Positions 1 through 12,903 of a stretch of 64,000 bases of DNA are shown one piece after another. The notes below the pieces were generated by a model. That model had not been told where the DNA came from and searched no databases. It saw only the letters and a program-made list of their open reading frames with translations. The stretch is from Brachionus koreanus (Eukaryota > Rotifera > Eurotatoria > Ploima > Brachionidae). Both the position numbers and the translations under genes were made by a program. Location of the stretch: assembly GCA_016987375.1 (NCBI GenBank), contig PJRA01000443.1, positions 849,208 through 913,207 on the forward strand. Direction: 5' to 3'. The first letter of the stretch is position 1. Every line of letters begins with the position of its first letter.

Positions 1-165
1 TCTTCGTGTTTGGGAACAGTTGGAAAAATCGGTCGCTTAAACAACACCTGCGCATGTGCTTCAAGATTTAGAACTAATTCAAGACTAATAGACTCTTGAG
101 AGGTAAAATTATTTTTCGAAGCATCACATTCGACTGAAGACTTACAATTGCTTTCAAAAGAATCT
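1..165 (-). CDS. possible internal exon of a gene running off the window edge
   Basis: On the minus strand one frame stays open for 55 codons from an AG at 167-166 to the window edge. Its codon use (A/T-rich third positions, mixed polar and hydrophobic residues) looks protein-like. The tract upstream of the AG is A-rich rather than T-rich, unlike the other acceptors here, and an in-frame stop lies just before it, so the exon call is weak. I recognise no domain. A shorter plus-strand frame ends at 97-99, with an AATAAA near 236 downstream, so the 3' end of a plus-strand gene is an alternative. Confidence 0.27.
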
Positions 166-594
166 CTAGAATGTTTTTTTTAGAGTTTTTTTTTTTTTTT
201 TTTTTATTTATTTTAAATAATAACAACGACACCCTTAATAAAACTTTTAGTAATTACATCACTAGCTTGTATAGTATTCGAGTGAAAATCTTGATTTCAA
301 AACAAACAAAATTATACAAAAGCTAAAGCAAAATCGAATTTACCTTTATGGTACCATTAGTGTAAGTAATTATATCAAGAACAACAAATTTTTTTTTTCA
401 AACATTTATATTTTTAATCAAAATTAAGAATTGTATTTTCTCGTAGTATTTAGCTATAAATAATTTAACAACCACTCGACAATTGCACAACTTATTCTTT
501 TTTTTTATTAAAAACACCTTTTTTTTTTAAATATATTTAACAGAATTTTAGAAATTCGAATGAATTTCGTGCGATCACTAACAACAAAATATCA
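166..594. other. AT-rich intergenic stretch
   Basis: Homopolymer T runs and AT-rich sequence with no convincing coding frame. It includes the presumed promoter and 5' UTR of the plus-strand gene starting at 595. Confidence 0.5.
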
Positions 595-3500
595 ATGTAT
601 TTCTGTCAACTTTTGGTTTTAATTTTAATTTGGCTGGTTCTGGGTAAAGCCAAATGCTTTCAGATACCATGTCGACTAGCAGAGGATCCCAATTGCACAC
701 TTAGTATTTCATACGTGCCAGAAGAAAATCTTTTCGAATTTCGTCTAAATGTTATACAAATATACTGTCATTGGCTAGCCATTGGATTCAACTCACAGCG
801 TTCAATGGTTATTCATTACACTTTAAAAAAACTGACTTATATTTTTCGTTTAGATAGGTACCAATGTGATCGTAATGAAATTTGAAGACAATTTTACGGC
901 TTACAATGGGTAAATTTAACAAAAACCGAAATAAAAATGATGTATCTATTTGTTTTAAAGATTTCTAAAGCATTACAATGATCCAATATTTGAAAACGAT
1001 GAACTAATAAATCTCGAACTAATTAAATTAAATGGTCGAGTAATTATCAATTTCAAAAGATCATTAGATCTAAAAACCGAAAGTAAATTAAATTATTCAG
1101 AATGTAATTATATAGTGGTCGGCGCTGGGGCATATGTATTGAATAAATATTATACCCATTACAATATTCCGAAATACAGTAATGAATGCTGGACAAAATT
1201 AGATTTAATACATAAAATAACGACTCAATACCCGACAAATATGGCTACAAGCATAGAAAAAATTGGAAATAAAGAAACAACCGAAAAACTGACGTCAGAA
1301 AAAAGAACAACTAATGAAATTAGAGATCAAGAGGAAAAAATAACAGTACCGGATCTAAACTTAGCAAAAAATTCAACAAGAAAAGAAACAACAAAATCAG
1401 TTGATAAAACGAGTAATATAAACGATGACATATTAATTACAACAAAAAATTCATTAAGTACAACAGATAAAATGGAAAGTACAATCATAAAATTATTTGA
1501 ATCTGAAGCATTTACTACTCAACAAGAAACAATAACTACAAAAAGAGAAACTGAAGAAGAAATGCGAAAATCAACTGAGGAGTTGATTGAATTTGAAGCA
1601 AAAACAACAATTCAAGAAACAACTATTGTCATTACTCAAAAGGAAAAAGATTTGGTAACTACAAATGAAGAATTGATTGTCACTGAAATCAAAACGAGTG
1701 ATATGGAGTCCGGCACAACTAAAACTGAAACTGAAGAAGAAATAGAAAGTACAACTGAAGAATTGATTGTAACTGAAATCAAAACGAGTGATGTGGAGAC
1801 AAGCACATTCCAAAGAGAAACTGAAAGAGAAATAGAAAGCACAACTGAAGAATTGATTGTCACTGAAATCAAAGCGAGTGATATGGAGACTAGCACATTC
1901 CAAACAGAAACTGAATCAGAAATTGAAAGTACAAATAATTCATTTACAACAAATCAAGAAACAACTATTGTCATTCCTGAAAAGGAAAAAGATTTGGTAA
2001 CTACAACTGAAGAATTGATTGTCACTGAAATCAAAACGAGTGATATGGAGACAAGCTCATTCCAAACAGAAACTGAAGAAGAAATTTCAAGGACAACTGA
2101 AGAAATTATTGATCCTGAATTTAAAACGAGTGATATGGAGACTAGCACAACCAAAACTGAAACTGAAGAAGAAATAGAAAGCACAACTGAAGAATTGATT
2201 GTCACTGAAATCAAAACGAGTGACATGGAGACAAGCACATTCGAAATAGAAACTGAAGAAGAAATAGAAAGCACAACTGAAGAATTGATTGTCACTGAAA
2301 TCAAAACGAGTGATATGGAGACAAGCACATTCCAAACAGAAACTGAAGAAGAAATTTCAAGGACAACTGAAGAAATTATTGATCCTGAATTTAAAACGAG
2401 TGATATGGAGACTAGCACAACCAAAACTGAAACTGAAGAATTGGTTGTCACTGAAATCAAAACGAGTGATATGGAGACAAGCACATTCCAAACAGAAACT
2501 GAATCAGAAATTGAAAGTACAAATAATTCATTTACAACAAATCAAGAAACAACTATTGTCATTCCTGAAAAGGAAAAAGATTTGGTAACTACAACTGAAG
2601 AATTAATTGTCACTGAAATCAAAACGAGTGACATGGAGACTAGCACAACCAAAACTGAAACTGAAGAATTGGTTGTCACTGAAATCAAAACGAGTGATAT
2701 GGAGACAAGCTCATTCCAAACAGAAACTGAAGAAGAAATTTCAAGGACAACTGAAGAAATTATTGATCCTGAATTTAAAACGAGTGACATGGAGACTAGC
2801 ACAATTAAAACTGAAACTGAAGAATTGGTTGTCACTGAAATCAAAACGAGTGATATGGAGACAAGCTCATTCCAAACAGAAACTGAAGAAGAAATTTCAA
2901 GGACAACTGAAGAAATTATTGATCCTGAATTTAAAACGAGTGATATGGAGACTAGCACAACCAAAACTGAAACTGAAGAAGAAATAGAAAGCACAACTGA
3001 AGAATTGATTGTCACTGAAATCAAAACGAGTGATGTGGAGACAAGCACATTCCAAAGAGAAACTGAAAGAGAAATAGAAAGCACAACTGAAGAATTGATT
3101 GTCACTGAAATCAAAACGAGTGATATGGAGTCCGGCACAACTAAAACTGAAACTGAAGAAGAAATAGAAAGTACAACTGAAGAATTGATTGTCACTGAAA
3201 TCAAAACGAGTGATGTGGAGACAAGCACATTCCAAAGAGAAACTGAAGAAGAAATGGAAAGCACAACTGAAGAATTTATTGTCACTGAAATCAAAACGAG
3301 TGATATGGAGACAAGCACATTCCAAACAGAAACTCAAGAAGAAATTTCAAGGACAACTGAAAAATTATTTGATCCTGAATTTAGAACTAGGGATATGGAG
3401 TCTAGCACAACTAAATCTGAAACTGAAGAAGAAATAGAAAGCACAACTGAAGAATTGATTGTCACTGAAATCAAAACGAGTGATATGGAGACTAGCACAT

Positions 3501-4716
3501 TCCAAACAGAAACTGAATCAGAAATTACAAGTACAAATGATTCATTTTCAACAAATCAAAAAACAACTATTGTCATTACTGAAAAGGAAAAAGATTTTGT
3601 TAATACAAATGAAGAATTGCCTTTTTTTAATACAACTGTTGTATCAAAAGCCAAAAATTCTACTGGTAACCTTTAATTTTTCATTATTCACTTTTACAGA
3701 CGATACTTTATCTTTTTCATTTTTAAAAGATACATCTTTGTTCGATGAATTTTCTTTCATGACTACAAGTTTCATTTTTGGTAACTCAACAACTTCTCGA
3801 ACGACTTCGAAAGATTTCATTGATGAAATTGTAACTATTCCCGAGCTTGGTAGCAAATTGAATACTACCAAGAGCTCTTCATTTATTACTTCTACAACAT
3901 CAATTATTGCAACTACAGACTCAAATTTAATCAGAAATTCATCCATTCCAACCACTGAGTTTACTTCTCCAACAATGATTTCTACAAACGCATCATCAAA
4001 CGTAATTACAACCGTAGAAAATACTATGATTTTCAATCAATTTGAAGATTTATTATTTCTTGTACAAATGAGACTAAATACATCGTTTGAGGATGTCATT
4101 AATAATCAAGCATCGTTTACACAAAATTTAACTGAATATGTAATTTTATTAAAGCATTAACAATTGTTCATAAGTACATTTTATAATTTTTAGATTAAAA
4201 AAGCTTTAAATCAAAATAACCTGACTGGTTTTCAATCCATTTCACTTTTGAATATTACAGAATCTGATAAATTGGCTATTTTATTCAGTTTGTTGAACTA
4301 CAGAACTGTTTTCAGCCAAAATTTTAATCAGAATTTAATAGAAAATATGAGAAACTCTCTCCAAAATGGAGATAAAACAATTTTAAGAGTTAATTCAGTA
4401 TCAATTCGAAACTTTAGTCCTAATACAGGTTTGCTTCTTTTTTGAAAAAAACTTCTATTAATGATTTTAAAGATAAACCAGTTCAATCAACTACAAATCA
4501 AACAGAATTAAAAACAAACACAATATTGGCCATTATTTTCGGTACTGTATTCGGTACTCTGACCTTATTTTTATTGTTATTTATTTGTCTTATGTTTTAT
4601 TATTGCTTTAAAAAGGTAAATTTAAATATATTTTTTTTATAAAAAATTTTAATTTTTTATTCAAGAAACGATCAAGTTACAATATCGGTGGAAACGATTA
4701 TTTGATTAGAATTTAA
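595..4716 (+). CDS. DOMON-domain, Thr/Glu-rich repeat membrane protein (mucin-like)
   Basis: Predicted exons 595-807, 854-909, 961-3665, 3700-4139, 4194-4428, 4473-4615 and 4666-4716 join in frame to about 1280 residues. Order: signal peptide (1-21); a DOMON-like domain (about 30-150) with the W-x-A-I-G-F core and a following V-I-V-M strand; a long Thr/Glu/Ser-rich region (about 330-950) made of some 20 copies of a 30-residue unit containing T-S-D-M-E-T-S-T; a Ser/Thr-rich stretch; a region resembling a SEA domain (about 1080-1215); one membrane span (about 1233-1258) and a short basic tail. DOMON domains bind haem or sugars in known families; the ligand here cannot be told. The layout suggests a cell-surface or extracellular-coat protein. 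The intron at 3666-3699 would be only 34 nt. A polyadenylation signal lies near 4782. The family calls rest on motif recognition; the exon joins rest on frame and splice consensus. Confidence 0.8.
1640..3540 (+). repeat. coding minisatellite, about 20 copies of a 90-bp unit
   Basis: The unit encodes 30 residues of the type EELIVTEIKTSDMETSTFQT followed by an acidic tail ending in Ser-Thr-Thr. Variants are interleaved: a D-P-E-F-K version, an M-E-S-G version, a V-E-T-S version, and shortened units lacking five residues. Larger blocks are also repeated, including the T-N-N-S-F-T-T-N-Q insert twice in identical form and once diverged, which points to unequal exchange of multi-unit blocks. The low-complexity coding leaves long antisense and out-of-frame open stretches that are not genes. 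Confidence 0.9.
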
Positions 4717-6911
4717 TTCAAACAGTGAATTTTTTACTCATTTAGTTTTGATAGAGATTAGTTTTTTTTGTATATTTTAATAATAAAATCTATTTATAAA
4801 ATTGAATCTTTTTAAAATATTTGATTGTTTATACGCAAATAATTAAAACTAGAATTTGGCTTCATCTAAACGATCGACTTTTTTTAAGAGGTTTTTTTTA
4901 AAAAAATAAAATTTCTTTTTTCAAAAAAAGTTACAAATTCTTTTAAATCTAAGGTTTGAAAATTTCAGCAAACTTTAATTTATTTGATTTTCTTTTTATT
5001 TTTTGTGAATTTACTATTTTATTGAAGCCTGAGGTTTTAATTTTTTGTTTTAAAAGAAAAACTAAACCATAAGGCGATGGAATAATAAATTGTTAACCAA
5101 GTCAAAATATCACTTTTTTGTAGGTAAAAAATTTAATTCAAAATAGCTTTATTTTTTATATATTGGAATAAGACTTTAAGAATCCATAACGCAATTATTT
5201 TTTAGCAAGCATTTTAGGTAAATTTGATCAGAAAACCAATCTTTTTACTAAACATTCAATACTATTCAATCCGCTTTGCTCCGAGTTAATACATACCTAA
5301 AAAATTTAATTTTAACTCAAAAAAATAAACATTTTTTTAAACTTTAAATATTTAATGATTAAATATTTCATTTTTTCAGATATTAATACAAATATTGGTG
5401 CTGAGATTTAATTTTTGAAAATTTTTGATATGGGAAAAAAATATTTTTCAAAAATTTTATTGTCTATTGTCAAGTTTTTTTTTAAGATCAAAATAGTCTC
5501 ACAGGTAAAAAAATTAAACATTTAATTGTTTCTTTTAAATTTTTGGCAAAATCTAATAAAACATTTACATTTAAAAGCACGTAGTTTACGGCACCAAGCA
5601 AATTTTAAAAAAATTTAAGAAAAAAAAACACTTTTGTTTATTCAAATCATAAAATATTTATTTGAATTCATTAAAAAAACGAACAAACAATCTTGAAATT
5701 AGGCATCTTTTATTAGACAAAAAATTTGTTTTCAATTTAAAAAAAATAAAAACTATACAAAACATAAAAATTTAATTTCAAAACTAACTGAATATTTAAT
5801 GCCTAAAAGTTTAATTTGACTAACCTTCAGACAAAAGAATTTTGATAAATGTTTAGTTTACTTAAAAAAATTGTTTCAGATTTCTTTTTTAGAATTCAAA
5901 TTAATCAGCCAAATGTTCAACCACATAATTTTAAAACTTGTTTTTGATTCTTAGTTTTTTATATTCAAATAATTTAAATATTAGTATTTAGCATATTTAT
6001 GAAAAAAAAATTAATAACTTTGACTATTAAAATCGAAGTAAGGTCCTTAAAAAAAAAACATAAATACATTTCTAGATAATTATTCTTTATTTTTTGAGTG
6101 ATAACTGATCTTAAAATCAACCATACCATATTTTAATATTCTTATATTTTTCAGTAAAATAAAAACCAAAAAGCTTAATAAATACATTGAAAATAATTTA
6201 TTTTTTCAGCAACCCTGAAATTTAGTACCATTACATTTATTCTAAAACCTATCTATAAAAGCTTATGTTCTAAACTCAAGATATTTAAAAATTTTCGTTT
6301 AAAAATAACTATCTTTAAACTATGCTTCGAAGAAAAGTCTCCTATGAGGTTGCATTTATTGACTCTTCGATTATAAATTTTACATTGAATGTAAAAAGTT
6401 ACATTAGCTTTTATTGTTGTCTTTTATGATAGATTTTTTACACACATCATTTATTCTCAAAACTATTTGGTCAAGAAAATGTATTTACTTTATTTTTAAA
6501 TTAATTTTAAATTATTAAAAAATGGTTGTTCAAGTTGGCTAGAAAAAATAACGATGAGTGAGGAGTAAAGTTAAGTCTTTTAAAAATTTTCTTTATTTAT
6601 TTCCTGCTTTTAAATAGAGCAAATGCTTTCAAAAAGGAACAAAGAAGATAAAAGCTTTTTTGATTCTTAAATATTTTTAAATTTTGAAAAAAAAAAATTA
6701 TCTAAAATCGAATTTTGTTAAAATGATTTTTTTGAATTCCTTAATCCTTGACAAAGTAGAAAATGACCGACATTTGAATTTAAAATTTGAAAAAATATTT
6801 ATCCCAAAAATTTTAATTTTTAACATTTTTCTTAATTTTTATTTACAGTAAAAAAAAAAATTCCCAAAACTAGATAATAATTAAAAAAAATCTTATTCCT
6901 ATGGTTTTATA
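4717..6911. other. AT-rich intergenic stretch
   Basis: About 2.2 kb of very AT-rich DNA between two convergent genes. It holds the 3' UTR and AATAAA signal of the upstream gene near 4782. I see no coding frame, RNA gene or clear repeat. Confidence 0.6.
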
Positions 6912-9179
6912 TCAATTTTTCTTTTTTTTTGCTGGCGATACATCGGCTTTTTTATCTTTTGGCTTTATTTTACAAAATTTTTCCATATTATTGTTCTTTG
7001 TATTTGTATGAATGTGTATTGTCGGACTTATTAGAACAGTACCATTAAAATTTGCTGGTAAAATGATGGGAGCACTTTGTGGCAACATTGGAATTTGTTG
7101 AACAGGTGTCAAATTTGGGCCAATCGGGCGAATAAATGTCGGATTGATCATGCTCAGTTGATTGGAAAAAAAATTTCCCAAATTTCCTAAATTAGAAGTT
7201 GGTAGCAAAAAAGAAGCTGGGAGAATATTATTTGTAACGGGAGTCTTATTGTTTGTTTGATCATGGCTAAGATTTATTAAAATGGGCGAAGACTCGTTGT
7301 TTGTGCATTTATCATCTAAAATTATTATGTCTGAGTTATCCGAGTTTTTATCATTTTCTTTGCTTGTACTTCTGCCGCGCTTGCCAGTTACTTTTGTTAT
7401 TTTTGGTCTTATTTTGTGAAAGTTCGACATCAAAGGTATCTCAGGCGATTTAGCAGGCTCCGGTGGATTAATCTCTTCCTCAATTATAATAGCTTCGAAA
7501 TTTTTTATATGCTGGGTGAGCAAAGAGCGTCGATTCTGTTGCTCATTTTCCTTGTCATTGTCCGCGGCTCGATCTTGCGCTGATTTTTTCGTATCCTTAA
7601 GAACATTAGCGAGTTTTATTCTTTCCAACATAATCTAAAATGGGAAGTTTAAAAAAAAATTTAAAAAAAATTAAATAAAATAAATTACAGTGTATTGTGA
7701 TGGCAACTGAACATGATCTGCTTGTTCGTAAGGACATATGTAGTGCACTTCTTTAATAAAATTGTAATTATGCATCCAATTTGTTTTCACTTGACGCTGT
7801 CGCTTTAACAATTCCTTTAGCTGTCTTTGTCTTTGTTCGGAGCTTGAGAAATTGTTTAATTGTTTGCGTATGTCATCACAAGTTCGTATTGGTAGCAAGT
7901 GCTCTTTTATGCATTCACAGCATTCTGATTTTGGCAAATGTTTGAATTTATTAAAACCCATAATCAGTAAACTAAGTATAAATAAAAATGTTAGATAGAA
8001 AAAAAAAGTAAAAAGATTTTATTTCTATTTTATACATTTTTTCAGTATCGGTGAACTGAGCTTTTTTAAATTGGCTTTGATACTTAAATCTTGATAAATT
8101 TGGCACTAAACTTGTATTGTAAAAGACAGGACTTGTTAAAATAATTTCTAAAAATTTCGAAGGAACACCATGTTTTAAATCTTTGGTGAGCTCTTCGTTC
8201 GGCATTTCTTTGATATTGGATATGATTTCCAGTGCTTCGTTTAAATTAAGTATATTTAAATTGGACAATTTGACCATATTTTGGTCTGTATTTGTTTCAT
8301 CTGTTTCAACAACATCTACAACATCTTCCTTACTCGAATCATCATTCTGATTCAGTCCTTTTAAAATATTCTATTTTTTTTAATTAAAATTTTGTAGTGT
8401 TTTTATTTCCTAAATTACCAAAAGATTTTGGGCTTCGTCAAACAAATGGCCATGTTCTTTGGAGCAATAGGTTACTAAACAAGTTTGAGTTAGCAATTGT
8501 ACATGCTAAATTTAGAAAAAAAAATTTATTTTAGTAAAGCAATTGACTTATTGTTTGTTACATTTCTTAATTGTTCGTCAAGTTGTTTTTTTTGTATTTC
8601 GGTGAACTCTGGAACATAATCATTTTTGGCCAACGTGTCTACCTTTTTAGATGATCTAATTACTTTTGGTTGCATTGAACAAGTTAGTTTAGTAACTCTA
8701 TTGATTAAAATTTTTGTCCGCTTTTCTGTGTTCAATTTCTTGATTGTGATTGCTGATTTTACTTTTGAGTTACGTTGATCTTCATAAACAATAGGTGGAC
8801 CGTCACATATCTCAATAGCATCCTTGACTAATTCGACAGCTTCTTTTTTGGGAACCTGAAAGCAAGCATCCGGAAAATACGGATCTTCCAAATCGCAGTT
8901 CTCTAGACTGACAGTGAAATCTGGATCATCAGCGGCATCGTCGTTATCTGCTGCTGTTGCTGGACTGTCTTCAGCGGGTTTTTCCCCGTTGGTTTCACTT
9001 TGCTCGGAATTTGTTTCCTCTGTATTGGCTTCAGGAATTTTTTGATGCAAGCTATTTAAAAATTCAATCCAAATTTCTTCATTGGGATCATTGAACACAC
9101 TAGGATTTGAATTTGAAGCAGTTGTTAGGACAATTGGTGGCGATGACGGATTTTGGTTTAGTTCTTCCGAGTCACTCAT
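6912..9179 (-). CDS. GON-4-like / YY1AP1-like nuclear protein
   Basis: Exons (minus) 9179-8562, 8505-8419, 8370-8036, 7971-7689 and 7634-6912 join to 681 residues. The acidic N-terminal part (about 1-110) is followed by a block that matches the GON4L/YY1AP1 family: a Q-K-K-Q-L-D-E-Q helix running into H-V-Q-L-L-T-Q-T, then F-T-D-T-E leading into an L-L-x-M-G-F-N-K-F segment, a P-K-S-E linker and a basic helix before a conserved K-x-N-W motif. The C-terminal third is Asn/Pro/Ser-rich and ends in a Lys-rich tail, probably a nuclear localisation signal. Known family members are chromatin-associated corepressors working with YY1, SIN3A and HDAC1. This one is much shorter than vertebrate GON4L and shows no PAH or C-terminal SANT-like part. 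The frame is continuous through four introns of 48-64 nt. Confidence 0.82.
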
Positions 9180-11256
9180 TTTTTTTTTGTTAAAATTTTT
9201 TCAATGAAACTAATAATTTATTTTTAAGGTGCATTTATGTTTAAAAATAATAATTGCAAAACTAATTTTACTTTATGTCAAAATTGAAAAAAAAGACATT
9301 AACGTATTTTTAATTTATTATAATTATATGCCAATATTCATCTATTTTAAATAAAAAATACGCAGTATAATATAAGCTTATATTTATATGCTCAACCAAT
9401 TAGAATAAAAAAAATTTTTTAAAATAGTTAAAATGGCGCTTTTAATCAATTTGGATCCAATCAAACTATTAATAGCAATATAGAACTTTTCTATTTTAAT
9501 TTTAATTGATTTTATTTGACCTTAATCATATAAGTTTAAGAATCGTATGTGCTAATTTAAAGCAAATTAACATTTTCTATTAAAAAATGTTTAACAAGTA
9601 ATATTAAGTATGAAAAAATATTTAAATGTAGAATGAAAATTATGATTTTTTTTATTTCAAAAATAAATTTCAAATAAAAAATTAATCAGTTAAATAACCA
9701 AGTTTTATATATTCCACTGTAAAAAATACTTATGATTATTTTATTGAGTATTGATAATAATTACTAATATAATATTGATCTTCATCGTTCAGATAATATC
9801 TTATCTACAACATTCTAACAAGAATAATTGAGCACATTATTGCTTTCTGGCAGTATGGTGATTTAGCAGCCATTTTCATTGAATTTTTCTAAAACTGCCT
9901 TTAATTACTCAGATAATTTGGATTTTGCTAAGCTCTCGAGCATCCTATTCCAGTAAATAACCACTTTGCTTGAGAAGAAAAGATGTATCACAGTTACATC
10001 AGATGCCAAATTGTTTGCCAAAAATTGTCTTATAATAATAGATTAAATATAGATTCAAAGCAATTTGATAAATATGAATTTAATTTCGTATTATAATACT
10101 TTTTATAAAATATTAATTAAAACACAAACTAAACAAAAAAAAAACAAATAAACTATTTGCTTTTTATTAAGTGGTTTTTGAAATTTTGAGAAAAAAATTC
10201 AATTTTTGTCAATTTTGACTTAATTACGTGTTTAATTGCACATAAGTGCCATCAAAATCATCTTTTTACTTAGGAATTTAGTTGACACAACTAAATCTTC
10301 AAATGTCAATTTTATATTATTCATCTAGAAGTATTTTTAAGATTTTTTTTAATTAAAAAAAATTTCCGTTTTCATTAATAGTTAACACTATGTGTCTAAT
10401 ACAGTCTCAAACCAAAATAATCCACTAGAATCTAAAAGTATCAATATCTTGAAATCGAGACTAAAATATAAAACAACAGATACAAGAGTTGTCTTGGTCA
10501 ATCAAACAAAGGCTTGAAAAAAATTAGAAGCTTGAAACTTGCGTTCCAAAAAACCTGTTAAATTTTCACACGTAACTAAACTCAAGTTAAATATAACAAA
10601 AGAAATTTACATTCTCAAAAAAAGTCTTTTTAATATAATGTTAGAATTGTTTATAATTATATTTGAAAAAAAATTTAGTTTAATAAATAAATAAAAGTTT
10701 AAACATGAAAATTTTTAATTTTTCAAAAAAGTATTTTTAAAAATATTTAAAAAAATTACATATATATATTTATGTATATAAAAGAAATAATTAAATATTA
10801 ATAAATTATTTTCGTTCATTTAATTTATAAATTTTCAAGTCCAAATTATAAATTTCTAAATTTTATCGATTTAATGATAATCAATATTTCAATTAGAAAT
10901 ATATATAATAAGGTATATTATTTTTTCTGCATTTTATTCAAACCCAGATTCAAAATAACTGATTATAAATGTTTTTTTTTTTTTTTATTTATTTACTACG
11001 TAAAATACAATCTAAATTTTAGATAAACAATTTTAAAATTAAATTTTAAAATCAATTCTCAACAAATATTTGTAATTAATAATTTTTTTTTCAAATACAC
11101 TTTTAATAAAAGCCTAGTTTAAAAATGGGTTGATGGGACACAGAAAATAAATACAATTTTAAGTCAAGATTTTTTCTAAATTCGAAGTAGATTTTAATAT
11201 AACTTAATAAAATTTTTTTCTTTCAAGAAAATTTGCCGAAGATTTTGTTTATTAAA
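9180..11256. other. AT-rich intergenic stretch with a retrotransposon relic
   Basis: About 2 kb between divergently transcribed genes. Apart from the LINE-like fragment near 9.86-10.03 kb it shows only AT-rich sequence and homopolymer runs. Confidence 0.55.
9860..10022 (-). mobile_element. decayed non-LTR retrotransposon fragment (3' end of ORF2)
   Basis: The minus strand reads, through in-frame stops, a F-F-S-S-K-V-V-x-x-W-N segment followed by a basic helix ending in L-E-K-F. This resembles the extreme C-terminus of CR1/L2-type reverse-transcriptase ORFs (F-F-S-x-R-V-V-N-x-W-N-x-L-P ... F-K-x-x-L). The match is short and contains stops at several positions, so this is an inferred inactive relic. 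Confidence 0.42.
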
Positions 11257-11917
11257 ATGAGCCGTTCAGGTGAAAAATGGTTGATTAAAATGCAACGAAT
11301 TCAAACAATTGACAGAATGTTGTCTGAACGTTTTCCAAGTAGAATGGTGTTGGTTGTGTCAATTCTAAATGTGATTATTGCACTTGGATCTTTCGGCATT
11401 CAGATTTTTTCTATCATTAAAAAAGTATTCTATTTCTATCTTGCGTTTGGGTAATTTTAAAAGATACCATAATTAATAATTTTAAATTTAATTTAAGGAT
11501 TTGGTTCGCTGTCTTTGCCATCTTTACCGAAACATTGACTTTTATTTTGTGTAATTAATTATTTATGATAAAATTTTATTTTTAATATTTTAATTTCAAT
11601 TAGTTTACAAACGAAGCTGTATAATATTCATTATGACTATAATATTTCATTTTTTCACTATTTTATTAGCCACTGGACTATTTACAATTAACTTGATAGC
11701 GTTAATTGCTGCAAATACAAATTCGAATCATGAATTTTTATGGATTTGTTTCTATCAAATGTTTATAAGTAAGAAAAATTGTAAAATTTTATTTCAATCC
11801 AATTTGTATTTTTTCTTTTAAGGTATTTTGTATACAACTTTTTCGCTAATTCTATTGGCATCATTTAAAATTCGCTTAAAACAGTATTTTAGAATTATGT
11901 CTGTTCAAAATTTTTAA
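11257..11917 (+). CDS. small four-pass membrane protein, unknown function
   Basis: Exons 11257-11450, 11498-11550, 11604-11768 and 11823-11917 join to 168 residues. After a basic N-terminus of about 27 residues come four hydrophobic segments, roughly 28-52, 60-83, 88-113 and 121-150, with a short basic C-terminus. The layout resembles small tetraspan families (MS4A- or TMEM-like), but I see no diagnostic motif, so no family is assigned. Introns of 47, 53 and 54 nt have GT-AG ends and keep the frame open. The start is the first ATG in frame; an upstream non-ATG extension is not supported. Confidence 0.7.
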
Positions 11918-11982
11918 ATAGTTTTTGTGAATTAATAAAAATTAAAAAAAAAAAAAAAAAAGACACAGACTTTCAAAAAATT

Positions 11983-12101
11983 CGCAGTGAGCAGGATTTG
12001 AACCTGCGCGGGAAAATCCCATCTGATCACTGTACTCCATTGTTCAAATAGATTAGAAATTCAATTCTAGTCAGACGCCTTAACCACTCGGCCATCACTG
12101 C
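11983..12101 (-). tRNA. tRNA-Ser(AGA) with a 37-nt intron
   Basis: The minus strand folds as a serine tRNA: 7-bp acceptor stem GCAGTGA/TCACTGC, D arm starting GGCCGAGTGG, anticodon stem TCTGA/TCAGA, long variable arm GGGA-TTT-TCCC, T arm GCAGG-TTCAAAT-CCTGC, and discriminator base G as is usual for serine. The anticodon is AGA (reads UCU). The anticodon loop is interrupted one base 3' of the anticodon by an insertion at 12064-12028, the standard place for eukaryotic nuclear tRNA introns. Spliced length is about 82 nt. Confidence 0.92.
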
Positions 12102-12903
12102 ACTATTGAAAACATAGAACAAAAATTCGCTACAAATTTAAATAAAAATAACTCACGATAAATGAAAATTAAATGATTGATTTTATTAAATTTATTTTAG
12201 TCTGAATAGGAAAAATTTAATTAAACTAAACTTTCTATAAAACATAAAATTCAAGAATAATTAAAAAATTGGTTTTATCCTTTTGTTATTAAACTTTCGT
12301 TTAAAATTTAATTTTTTTAGAATAATAAGAATTTGTTAGGTAAAAATAGCAAAAGTATTCTCAAATCATTTCTTCATTATTCAAAATTTAAAAATTAGGA
12401 AAAAATTTATTAAGGAAACAAAGCCCAATCTAACTCAAAAGTTAGAGGTCCAAAGCCCTTAATGAATATTTTCAATTTTTTTTATTAAAAAAAAATAGAA
12501 AGATCAAATGTGGGTAAAATTTAAATTTTAGACAGAGTATCTATAATTGATTCGCAAAATAGACTCATAAAAATTATTTTAAAATTGCGCTGAAGCGAAA
12601 CAAACCTTTTTGATCAAATTTAGCAAAAAAAAATAATTTAGCCGCCAGAGTAACATAACAATTAAAAAGCTTTTAAATTGTTAAACAAGCATAAAAATCC
12701 CTAGACAAAATTTGATATATTTTAAATAAATTTCTAGTGATAAAAATAGCTTTAATTCTAAACTATGAAAAATTCACCTGGGTCGACCATAAAAGCAAAC
12801 AAATCATTTTGTTGTTGTCTATTTTTTTTTGGACAAGAAATGGTTTAAAGCTATTAATTTTCTTTTCTTTTTTTAGCTAAAACTCAAAAGCCCATAAATT
12901 GTC

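Noticed and set aside
1115..1117. GTG as a start codon for the repeat protein
   Set aside because: The frame continues upstream and joins through two small introns to an ATG at 595 with a signal peptide and DOMON-like domain.
1571..3337. Long open frames on the minus strand and in other plus frames across the 90-bp repeats
   Set aside because: They are echoes of the repetitive Thr/Glu coding sequence, repeat with the same period, and lack independent start or splice support.
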